64,000 bases of DNA, from the NCBI RefSeq assembly GCF_932274485.2, contig NC_065885.2, positions 35,477,062 to 35,541,061 on the forward strand. Direction: 5' to 3'. This document shows, piece after piece, positions 34,557 through 46,600 of the stretch. Origin of the DNA: Patella vulgata. Lineage: Eukaryota; Mollusca; Gastropoda; Patellidae. Numbering within the stretch: position 1 is the first letter of the stretch; every line of letters begins with the position of its first letter. Both the position numbers and the translations under genes were made by a program. A model generated the notes under the pieces. The model was given only the letters and a program-made list of their open reading frames with translations, did not search any database and was not told the origin of the DNA.

Positions 34557-37261
34557 TGATATACGGTCTTGAATGTTTTCATATTTAAGAAGGAGAGATA
34601 TAACTAATGTTTTGCTGTAACTATTATTGAGATGAAAGTCTAGAATTTAAGTAGGGCCTAAAAATCAAAATATAATGTAACTACATGTATTTTAATAGCA
34701 TTTCTATCATAAAATCTAGCATCTCAAGATGTGTAATATAGCAATATTTGGTTTACAAAATGTAAGTTACTACATCACTTGACAATATACATGTATACAG
34801 TGTAGTATTATTAATATCTACTTATCCAAATGTATAATCTCTCTCGCTCTCTCTCTATGTATTTAAACATAGGTACATATTGCATAATGCTTTTTTTAAA
34901 CTAATTCTATTCTATGTTTTATTATAATCAAACTCAGGTAGAACTTTACGCTTTCAGTTAAGGATATGATTTATTGATATTAATAATCACATGTATTCAG
35001 GGATGTCATTTATTGCTTTTTTAGTTATTTCTAATTTGCACAAAATAAAACTTATAATTCAATAGAAGTAGAAATTAAACTGAAGGTCGAATTCATTATT
35101 GCAGTGTTTTGATTGACACATGCTTTACTTGCTTTAACATCAACACGAGATATTTGAATTTGTCCTCCAGATGTTTCATGTTAAGAGTGTTGGTACATGT
35201 AGTTGTCATCTTTATGTTCAGAGTAGCACATTCTTTATATGGTGCAATGTCCAGGTTTGGATATCAAATTTGATCAGATTTTCAACCCGTTTAGAAATTT
35301 ACTGGAAATTTATTAATTAATTACTTAGTCAATAATAGTGAGTATTTTTGTTAATGGTGATGTCATTAGAAGTAGGATAAAGATTTCTGAAAGTCTTCCT
35401 GTGGAATGTATATAGATCTATATTTTATTATTATAATGGTAGAGATTATTAGTGTATTGTATTTGATTATTTGTTCAGTTCATAGTGTTTCAGTGTATAG
35501 AGTTTGTTTATTTGTTCTGTTTCTGTGTTCCAATATACACGTAGATGTATATAATCATTTATAATTAATTAACTATTTTTTATTTGCTATATTTTTAAGA
35601 ATTGTATATAAGAATCTCAATACCACTGTTGATATTAAGGATATTATTTAGTGTATCTAAAGTTTAATTTCTACTTTATATATCAATTATCATGTGTTTC
35701 GGTACCTTCGGCTCAAAACACATATTTTTTATTTTTTTGCCGATCTTAGTCAGAAGTTGCAGCCAAAACTGCATGGTGCAAACATTCTGCCAATGTAGAT
35801 ATAGTTGGCCTACGTGGAACTAATTATTAAATATAAATTGGGTCACTTTTGACAAACTGGATGTGTTTTAACGGATGGGACAAAATATGATCTCAGATCG
35901 CCCATATCTCGGTTATTTCTCAATGGACCTTCGCCCTGTTTTCATTTTTTGATCCTTTGGATGAATCCCATAGGGGCTCTGACTGACAGTTTTTCGAAAT
36001 TCGGAAATTGACTCAATTAGTTTTAGCATCAAAGAATTGCGAAAGTTTTATTCAGCTTTTTTTCGACATTTAAGATGGCATATCTTCGTTAGTATTTGAA
36101 ACTTGGTAGAAATAAGGAAAACGTTGAGGCCTTCAAAATGGTATATTAAAAAAAATTTGTGACAGCTTCCGGAAATTACAGAGGTCTTCAGATTTTACCC
36201 AAACATCAATAGTTCTCTCCATTTTAAAAATAGATTAAAAATGACATATTATGGTGGTGTTAGCCTTAGCCCCAAATGTTATCTTTCATTTTCCAATACC
36301 TTGTTCAATAACATTTTCAACCTTTTGGCCTCCATATTGGATTTTACAAAAAACCTTCAAATCGATATTCAGTTGCCATTTTGATTCCGATTTATGAAAA
36401 CTTTTTTTTGTTTGGAACTTGGTCCAAAATGGCAACAATTTTTAGGGAGCCGATTTTTGAAATTTGGTTTTTATTTACTTCCAGTTTCACTTTTGACCTA
36501 CTATCTGGTGACCTAGCCACTCATTGACCTTTGACCTTTGCAAATATTATTACCCTGATGTCTAATATAGTTATGTTTTGGCAACAGTAGTGTTCATTTA
36601 TATTATTAAAGTGTCCATAGTGTTGAAGTTTACACCCATCCAGCAGAATTGAATGTACTTTTCATTTGATGCAAGTCATATCCGAACTCCACAATAATAA
36701 ATTTCCTGCCTTCTGATACATGTAGTTGCTAAGTTGAAATTATTACTGTTGATTTTTTTTCAGGCCTAGGAAATACAGGCATGAGTATCTCTGCTTAATA
36801 AAACATTTCTTTGAAATCTGAGGTATATTCCTACATCAACACTTGCCTGTGAATCTTTTTCCGATAAATTAACAATTCTGACACAACAGAAAAAGAAAGA
36901 TAACAGAGAAAAACTATTTGATAATCTTCTGACTGAGTTTTTATCTGAACCATAGGGGCCCAGGTGTTGTTGCACTTGTGTGAGACCATAATGTATTCAC
37001 ATCCCCTATCTTATAAAAACTTATTTAAATCATCAAAATTTTCAGAAATAAATTGTGCCAATTCCCCAAATGTTCACTTTAACTGGGTAGGCCTACATAA
37101 TTTGAGTGTACCTATTTATACCTTGTAGATTAAAATAGTTTTGGAAAAAAAGGATTTTATCAGTTTAGAGGCACACAGAGACAATACATGTAGTTGCTTT
37201 TAGTCAACAACAATATAAATTTCAATCATATGTAATCAACTTTTTGTTAGATATTAGAAAT

Positions 37262-37420
37262 AAAGTTGTTTTAGGAAAGAAAACTAGGTTTTTGCAAGTA
37301 CTTTCTGCTTTAATTAGCTTCTTCAGGCAAACTTTTTTGGAATTAGTAAAGTTTGCCTCAAGAAGCTCAATAAAGCAGAAAGTACTCGCAAAAACCTAGT
37401 TTTCTTCCTAAAACAACTTT
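37262..37420. repeat. 159-bp near-perfect hairpin, possible MITE
   Basis: The left arm (AAAGTTGTTTTAGGAAAG through AGGCAAACTTT) pairs with the right arm (AAAGTTTGCCT through CAACTTT) with only four or five differences. The arms are about 70 bp and the loop about 12 bp. No clear target duplication was seen. Confidence 0.88.
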
Positions 37421-38559
37421 GCAATCAGATTATTTTATTCTGAGTTTAAAGTTTTGACAAGAAATCATGTAAATAGTTGTGTTCATCTACACTATTGAGA
37501 TAATTTAATCTCTAATAGGAATATCAGTCCAAAAATAGACCAGTTCCTTTCAGTATTTACTGAACTATGCTGCTTAAGCGTAACAAGACGGCCATTGGTA
37601 GCAGAGAAACCTGATAGACCTAGTTTAACTCGTGAGATTTGATATTGAATTGAAGATGCAAATAAACATGGAGCCTTTAGGTAAAAGTTTATGGACATGG
37701 GCTCGGAAAAATCACAGGATGTTAAACAATGTGAGCTCCCTTAGATTTTGTAACATTAATGCGGATGAAAAAAATCCATAGTATTTTATCTGGTAATTTT
37801 AAAATACCCTGTGTAATGTACTATAAAACTACGTGTATTTCAAGCTATGCTTATTGCATTTATCTATTTTAAAATCTGTTATGATGTATTTACTGTTAAT
37901 TGTTAACAGTTGTTATTGTACTCTAATTCTTTTATTACCCACTATATATTGTGATATTTTAAAGTTATAATAAAAAAGCATGAAATATAAAATACCTACA
38001 TGACATGTATCTTGTGTGTGATTAAATATAGTCCATCTGCTTGTTAACTGTGAGCAGGGTTGTTCACTTCAAATATTTTGTCAACCTGTCAATTGTTTTG
38101 AGCATTCTCCCCAAACATATCTACATATTTTTATTTTATGTGCTTTTAACTTTTACACATAAAAATGATAAAGTTAACTGTATTTATTGTGCTTTTAGGT
38201 TAAATTCTTATTTCATTGCATATAAATTGACTGACAGAAAGTTACTACAACCAGACTAGGAATATGACTCAAAATTCTTCAAAATCAATTTTTACTGCCC
38301 TGGCTGAAAATTTTCAGAAAACTTAAAACACTTTTGTACACTGTAAAAGAGTGTACATTGAAAAAGACATACGTTTCATACACCACTTAAACACACATTA
38401 TGCAAGAGCTAAATCTATCCTATTGCAGGTCTTTCTTTAGGCCTGAAATGTTTACTAAATTATTAGCCATTAATTAACTTATCCAGGCCATAATCAACTC
38501 TTGATGGCATCAGATTTCTCCGATATTAAATAGATTAGAACAGTTAAGCCATATTTTGA

Positions 38560-38715
38560 TTTAAGCTAAAAATGGAGGAGAGAGACTTAGCTTCGAACAA
38601 CCAGCGCAGTGGTTGAAATTATTGCACACTTATTCATTTTGCATTATCTATTTTTGAACTATTATAGCAAGAATGGCTAGCTCTTTATCTAAATCTTACA
38701 TAATGTATCTTTAAG
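38560..38715 (-). repeat. Dispersed repeat family C
   Basis: On the minus strand it reads TTAAAGATACATTATGTAAG, GATAAAGAGCTAGCC and ATTCTTGCTATAATAG, matching the copies at 23926 and 4546. The far end is not defined. Confidence 0.55.
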
Positions 38716-39689
38716 TTTCTTGGGACTAAGTCATGGAGACTAAAGAAGTTAGCCTTGCAGTTGGAAGGTGATATACTGGTTTAGGTGCCTAAACAATTAG
38801 ACAGTATTGTGGTTTGTGTACAAAAATTGGAAAACATATTTGTTACCCCAAAACACGTTTTGTCAATCTTATGTACAAATTTTAACTTTGCCATGCTCCA
38901 TTATGTATTACACTGGCAAGAATTATCTAATTTATCTACAGTCTATAATTTAGTTCTTCCTGGTCGCCACAAATATAAAACTTTTGGATTAAAATAAATT
39001 ATAGGGAAGAAGAGAAGACCATATTATGGTGAAGGAAATCGATATATATCTGTCTACATATAAATGTCAAAATGTGCAGCAATTCAATGATAAACCATTC
39101 TTACCAAGTTTAGTTTCTTCCCCCCGGCTATAATTCCACATTGCTCAATTAATTGTCTACATAATCACAGCATAAACAATTTACATTATATTCTTCATTC
39201 ACCCCAAACCCAATGCTTTCTAGAACAAATCAAAACAAACTATATTTTATTTTGTTATTTTTGTTTACATTTATTCATTACGAATTGACATTGTCATCTG
39301 TCACAGCATTACCACAGTATATATATGTACAATCTTCATTTATTCTTGACACACACACGACTCACACTCAGAAAATATACCTCTTCCTTCTCACACATTC
39401 ATTTCATAGATGCTGCCTGCCATCCAGCAACTTAAATTAATTCTCTAATATTAAGTTTTATTTAAGGAGAAAATGAGGTACTACATAAAAAAGATGGAAT
39501 ATTTGAAGCAAAGAGAAAATAATTAGCGAGCTCAATTGAATATCAATGTGCAGAAATACATGTAGTCTATATTAAATATAAGACAAAGAAATCAAGAAAT
39601 AATAAATATAAGAGAAAGGGACTACTGTATGATAGAAAATAGGTTGCCAGACAATGAAACAGACGCCCACAGAAGTTAAGTCGTCTGAG

Positions 39690-40445
39690 CAGTTCATAAA
39701 GTTGGTTGTAACAAGTATTGTGAATTTTTCAGTAAATAAAAACTAAAAGCTGTATACTGTAAAATATGGAGCGTTGACAAGTTACTACAATGTAATCAAG
39801 GGTAATAAGTCTAGAAGTAATCATAAAAAAAAAACAGATTTAATTTGATAAACTTAAAGTAGATCAGAGCATAACTTTTACTGTTCAAGTGTGAAGAGAG
39901 TATAAAAAAGGGCAATAACCAACCGAAATTGTTGAAATTCATTTGGCTTTTTCTTTCTCAAGCAGTTTTAGATGGTAACTTCTGTTACAAGCGTGTTCAC
40001 AAGATTCGACAAAGTGAGCAATGGTATGAACTTCGGAAGTGATCAATAGAAATTCACTACCGGTAAACCGAGCTGTGCAGATCGGAACATAATTGATTTT
40101 GCTAGATCGTTTACAAGATTTTACAAAATGAGCAAGGGTAACAACTATAGACATATTTAACAAAAATCATTGCCAAGCTTCTTTGTTTCACCAATTTAAA
40201 TACAGTAATGCATATAAATTTGAAACTGTTTAAATGATAACGGATGTCATTGAGTCTTATTAGATTCTACAAGTGATCAAGGGTAATAACTTTGGAAATG
40301 ATTATCAGAAATTGCTTCTTAATAGTTAATTTAAAATGATTAAATGACAACTGCAGTCTAGGATTAACAAGAATTTTGAATGACGGATGGACAGCACAGC
40401 ATGGGTGACGGCTATATGTAACCATATTTCAATGCAGGCGTATAA
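39690..40445 (-). repeat. Dispersed element with internal tandem units (family F)
   Basis: On the minus strand it opens TTTTTTATACGCCTGCATTG and carries three to four diverged ~120-bp units with TTATTACCCTTGATCAC-like, GATTATCAGAAATTGCTTC-like and GTGAAACAAAGAAGC-like stretches. The order matches the plus-strand copy at 24137-24690. Confidence 0.6.
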
Positions 40446-42550
40446 AAAAAAAAAAAAGAAATTATGTCTTAAGAGAACAAATTGGCTACAAAGAGGACTA
40501 CTACTATCCATTTTATAGTCTCATTTTTAGGGAGATTATTTCATAAATGGGAAATAACTTCTCATTTACTAATTGTTGGTATAATATAGTCACAAGCATG
40601 GTTGAAGGAATACCAAATTACATTTTGTAACTGTAATGCTTTGTAAAGATAAGATGTTATTTTTCTCTTTGCAATATGGTTCTTCTGATAAAAATCGATT
40701 TATTTACTTGGAAAAAAAAACTATAACTATTCAAGATTAATTCATAATAAATTATTTTTGTAAAAAAAAAAAAGCTTAATAAATTATGTTCTGTTCTCTA
40801 TTTCAACAAAAACATGCAATTAGTTCAATCATAAATACAACAAAGAACAGATTTGCACATTTATAAATGCTTGACAAGTTTTGAATCTAATAAATAATTG
40901 AATTAATTTTCGCAATTAATTAATTTCCGCCATGATTAAATAAAAGTGATAAAAGAATATTGACAGAGAGCACCATGTTAAATACAGCAGCAGTTAATAG
41001 TTTAAAACATACAAGTACAAGTAGTAGCTTTAATTAGTTTAAAGGAAAGGAAAGAGAAAATATCTCCCATAATAAAACTACACTAGGTGGGGGCAAAATA
41101 AGAAAAGCCATCACAAATAACCGCTGTAACAATATACATACGAAATATTTTTTACAGAACTTAGAAAAATAGAACCATTTTCTCGTATTACTACATAAAA
41201 ACAAATTAACTCTTATAGTTAACAATATTTATGATTAACTTATTAATGATATCTTACATGAAATTCATTAACACAATATTTTCTCTCTCACTTAGCTTAT
41301 CAACAGCTATGCAACATGTACACACTACACGATTCAAATATACATCTTAAAAAATAAAAACTCGACCACAGAGGACCAATTTTCTCCTCAAATGTCGTAC
41401 ATTTTAGTAATAAATAGTTAAAATATATCACACTTTACAGAAACAAGATTGAATAGTAAATCTAAACTTTAAAAAAAAAACCATCCTCTAGATGAATTTC
41501 AAAAAATTCTTGGAATAACTCAGCTGGTCTCCTGGAAGCTAGTATTATTCTGACATGAACCCATTTCACTTTGTTCCTAGAAAAAAGTGTATGACGTACT
41601 GAAATTGAAAAGAAAAGGTAAAGAGTTTTGTCTAATTGAAATCGCCTTATTTAAGAGGGTGATGATGAGTTATGTACAGTGGTGTCAGTATTCCTTTACA
41701 CCATTATTATATTCTACCAATGCTATTTACAGTCTATATACACTAGCCTATATACACAGTACCAAAGCCGATTTGAGCAATCTAAAACACATTAGATGAT
41801 GGCGGCTCTGGTTGAACTTTTTAATGGCAAGGTCGGAACCATTGTTTTCTTAAGTTCCTGAGATCAAAGTTTTCTCAAGGACAACAGTTTCCATATGATC
41901 ACCATGAGAACAGGTTTAAAATATGTAGCTACACACACATCTATAGATACACACCACACAATCACACTTACTCAATAAGCTTATATCGTCATATAGCTGC
42001 CTTTTAAATTAGCCATGTTTTTATATATAAATAAAAACAGTCTAATAATGTCTAAGAATCATTGTGCTTTTTTTTTTTTTTAGATAAGTTCCGTAGTCAT
42101 TTCTATTATCCATTAATCCCTATACGGTAGGTTATAATCCAATCACTGATGTAAATCTACACATATACAGGATCTATTGTCTATAGATAATATAGAAGAC
42201 CACAATAAAATACAAATATATATAATACACATTATTATCCAGAACAAATCTTTGGTACAATATTATTCCCCACAAGATTCAAGATATATTCACTTTGAAA
42301 AAGTCTACATAGTAAATCCAAACAGAATATCTCATATCCAAAGGGAATTCACTATAATTAAAACAACATATTAATATATAACCCTGTTTTATCCAAAAAT
42401 TATTGTGTCCCTTCCAACAGGAATTTGCACACATTAAATAATATGATGATTTGAAGCATTTTAAATGATTCTATAGCACTTTTAAGCTAAATATATAATA
42501 AGGTAAAATCCAGTCTCATTCACAAATTATAATCCATAGTCTTATCCATA

Positions 42551-43650
42551 TTAGGCATGGGAGGCATCACAATGGACAATTATGATGACAACATGTGGCA
42601 TATCACGGATGTTTTCAAATAGAACTGGATTAGCACGAGCCACAGCATCATGGGAAAACTCACATGGTGGAAATATATGAACCACATAAGCAGGCTGAAA
42701 TAGACAAGAAAAAATATAAATTCCAACAGAGGTAAACAATATTTTCTTAAAGAAATGGGAAGATCATTACAAACTTATCAACCATTGCTAAATCAGACAG
42801 AAATTATTTTTGATTAGTCTACAAAGTTTGAAATAATCCCAAATCTACAGATACAGCAAATTGTGTATTTATGAACAACTATGGTTAAATGAGTCATGTT
42901 GCAGGCAAGGTATGTACATATTTTTTTTCTATATTAGTGGTTTTGAGTTTCACGATATATGTTAAAAGTTAAGATATATGTGCATACCGGTATGTGCATT
43001 TTGATTTTTGATCCACATTTCATTTGGCCAGATCGGGTCACATCTCATCAAGAAAAAAGTGAAATAAAAATAAATACTAACCTGTTGCGATCCAGGCATG
43101 GGAATATTAACTATACCAGCTGCCTGTTTTAATTGTAAATATTGTATAAATCCTTCTGTTAATCCTTTAGTTTGTTGAGCCACATCTATATGATCACGAC
43201 CACAAGGTACAGCTAATAACAAACAATAGTCAGAATCCATCTACAAAACAAATGTTCAAAATTATATTAAAGTAAAGAGAAATTACAGTATCCCACTAAT
43301 TTGGTGAGACTTCGATACAAAGATAATGAATTTTGATGGGGTTCATCCCTTTAACCCATGAACAATGTAGGTGTAGACAATACAATTTCATGTCAAATTT
43401 CAGTCTATTAAACATTATAAAATGTTAACTTAATAAGAAAGAGCTTTACCTGCATTCTCTTAGATACACCTTCAAGCTGAGTTTGTTCCATTCTCATTCT
43501 TTGTGCAATTCTGAGTGGAACTTGGTCAACTGTTGATAACTGCGGTAAAGTTAGTTTTACTAGTTCTTGGTTACCAGCGACAAAGTGCATTTGCACAAAT
43601 GAACTGTCATTTTTCAATGCCAGCGGTCCTTGCCACATCACTGGGTATCT
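42551..43650 (-). other. SPEN: SPEN SPOC-domain exons
   Basis: Three exons (43450-43650, 43082-43240, 42551-42694) encode the C-terminal SPOC domain: YPVMWQGPLALKND, PLRIAQRMRMEQTQLEGV, DYCLLLAVPCGRD, KQAAGIVNIP and PAYVVHIFPPCEFS. These match the diagnostic blocks of animal Spen SPOC domains, including the basic residues used to bind phosphorylated corepressor tails. The stop codon at 42551-42553 comes soon after the last strand, as in the family. Confidence 0.95.
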
Positions 43651-46600
43651 CTGTAAAAAAGAGAGACATAATATCCATTAACATTAATGTCATTTAACTT
43701 CAATGTTTTACTATAAGCAATATTTCATTCATTCGAAAAGGACTGAACAACAGGCAAAGCCTATATCAGTACATAGTTAAGGCGAGATCAAGCCTTCTAT
43801 TGAAGATGACACTAACCCTAATTACAATTAACATGCTATCACTTTTCAAATACTTACATGGAATACATTTCCTGAACCTTTAGGGGACTCTCTTGGTATA
43901 CCTGGTCTCATCATTTCTGCACGCACAATGGGTGATTCTTGGCGATGACCATGAGGACTAGATTCTTCTGCTCTGCCCACAACAGCTGGTACAGCATGAG
44001 TATCTAGTGGATAACCGGGATGAGGTGAGAGAATTTGTTGTGGAAATGGTGAATGATGAAGTGGGACAATATCTCTAAATTGTTCCCTGTGAACTCCTCC
44101 TTGATAAACGCCATGTGGATCAACTGGTAACCGTACACTAAAAGGTCCATGTGGTGAAAAGCCAGGCATTTCAACTCCATACAATTGGGGAACACTCTGA
44201 GGTATTCCCCGCGGAGGAAAACCTGGTAGAAATGCTTTAGACTGTGGGAGACGACCATCAATCTGATTAGATACAGGTTGCAAGTGTTTGCCATTACCAG
44301 GATAGTTGAAGGAATGTGCAGCATTGCGAGATGGTGCCTTTTCACGAGATGACCTAGATTCGGTTTCTGCTAAATTGAGGGGAGACTGTTGCTGCTGAGC
44401 ATGAGAGATAATTTGTTCTCTTGTCATCATTGGGTGAGGTGAAGGGGACGACGTCTGAATACGATGAGCTTGTTCAGGTATCTGACCACTCTTCAGTGCA
44501 GCAGCAGCTGCTGCTTCTTGCTGTTGAATTATTGCAGCTCTGTGTTGATGAGATTGAGACATAAACATCATTTCTCTTGACCCTCGAACATCACCATGTA
44601 TGCTAACAGGACGGGGACTTTCTGGTTCTGCAATGTAAAAGAAAATTGAACTTGAGAAATAGGGTAATAAAATACAAACCTTAAAACAAAGGTGTACTGT
44701 AAGTGTTACAAACCTAGATTAACAATTAATTTAATCAAATCAGAAAAGCCTGGAAATGACTTACCTTTACCAGATCTAATTAAATGACCTTCTGGGAAGT
44801 TGCCTTGTTGATGTTTTACATGGTGAGGTATACCATGATGATCAACTGGTCGGCCTGGGTTTTGTATTCTCTCAATTGCCTATTTTTTTAAAAAAGAAAA
44901 TAATCATAAAGCTATTCACCATGATAGAAAGAGATTTAAAAGTCAAAGTTAAGTACTGAATTGAAAATAAAGTTTTTGAGTGGAAACCAAATTTGAGTAG
45001 TTGGACATTTCAGACATTGGCAATTGAATACTTAATATGTCTTTTAACCTACAACTAAGAATAATAATCACCTGGCCTACCGGACTAGCAGATTTTGGTG
45101 ACAGGGATATTGGTTGTCCAGCTACTACTCCAGCATACAGCGTGTTTGTATTTGATGTTGGTGGTATCATTTTCATTGAAGCACCATCAGGAGTAGAGGA
45201 AGTCTTTCTTTGCTGATGAGCACTAGTTGGCACCATGTTTGGTTGCATCATACCCCTGCTAATATCCATGGGACTAGATGTATGTGCAGGTCTCTGTTCT
45301 ATTCTTCCCATTACAGCCTGGTGGCGTGAAGGCTCTGGAGGAATACTGTGATGTCTTGACTGCTCCATGTGTTTTAAATGATCTCCACTTGGGTGTCTGG
45401 TTCTCTCAGTAAGGGCTGGACGTTCAGAATGAGGGGGAAGTTGATGTACCAAATCAGAACGACTAGTTGGTACTGAAGGACGATGTCTTTCATCCCGGTG
45501 ATGCCCTGGTACATTGTGAACAGCTGATTCACCAGGCAATCCATGTTTAGGTAGTTCACCAGTCACTCCCGGTCTAGGATGTTCAATTGGGATTCCATGT
45601 CTTGGTCCATCATTAGGAAATACTGGTCTCTGCATCATAAACCCAGGTGCAGTTGGTTGCCGATGACCAGAATGAGCCGGGAAAGGATATGGCGATAAAT
45701 TGCTATTACTCTGACTAGGCAATCTTCCTTTTTCGGTTGATCTCTTAGGTTCCTTGTGGTCTCGATTTATTGGAGATTCCTGTTGCTGTGCCTTTTGTTG
45801 TTGTTGGTGTTGTTGTTGCTGTTGTTGTTGTTGTTGCTGCTGCTGCTGCAGTTGTTGTTGTTGTTGCTGAAGCTTTTGCTGTTGCTGCTGTTGTTGTTGA
45901 TGTTGTTGTTGCTGCTGTTGTTGATGTTGTAGTTGTTTCTGATGTTGTACAAATTGTTGTAACTGTTGTTGTTGAATTTGCATATGCTGCTGTTGCATTT
46001 GCAACTGAATATGAGCAGGATAACTGTGGACACTTGGAGATCTTTGAACTATATTCTCTGGTTGAGCATGCTGAACTGGCAACTGCACACTCTGTGGTCT
46101 CTGTGGCTGCATGCTGGTGTTAGGAGACATTTGTGGAGGTGGGGGAGTAAGAATTGGTTGGACTGGAACATTCCATGTTTTATGTTGTAACAGATGAGGA
46201 GATGGCATTGACCTTGAAGATACTGTGCCATGACTAGAACTAGCAACAATTGAAGGTGCAGTCTTTTGAACTGGTGAAGATTGGGTATTCTGAACTGTTG
46301 TAGGCTGAGAAGTCTTAATAGCTGGAGTAGATGGTATGAGAGCTGGTGCTGGGCCTAATGGCTGACTAACTGTTCTTTCTGGTACATTAGATGTTATAAC
46401 ACAGGTAGGGCTTGGACTGGAAGTAGATACAGATGTTGATGCGGTAAGTGTCATATCTACTGTTGTTAATATTGGTTGGAAAGGGAGAGTTTGGGCTGAA
46501 GTCAACGACCATGGCTGTTGTGGTTGTGACTCTGGACTCGACTTTATTACTGGATGAGGTTGTCCCAAAGCTCCTGATTCTGCACTAACTTCAGGTTTGG

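Larger units (their letters stand above)
33393..42550. other. Gene-free spacer between convergent CDF and SPEN genes
   Basis: It must hold both 3' UTRs. An AATAAA at 33864-33869 is one possible CDF polyadenylation signal, among several. No frame with family similarity or splice structure was found. Contents recognised: a SINE tail, a 159-bp hairpin, family C and F repeats, and simple AT-rich sequence. 35690-36550 is more mixed in composition and looks like old repeat, but no second copy is in the window. 40450-42550 is AT-rich with nothing recognisable. Confidence 0.65.

Noticed and set aside
35690-36550. Possible extra gene in the CDF-SPEN spacer, suggested by mixed base composition
   Set aside because: All six frames are broken and no splice-linked coding blocks are visible; it reads more like old repeat sequence.
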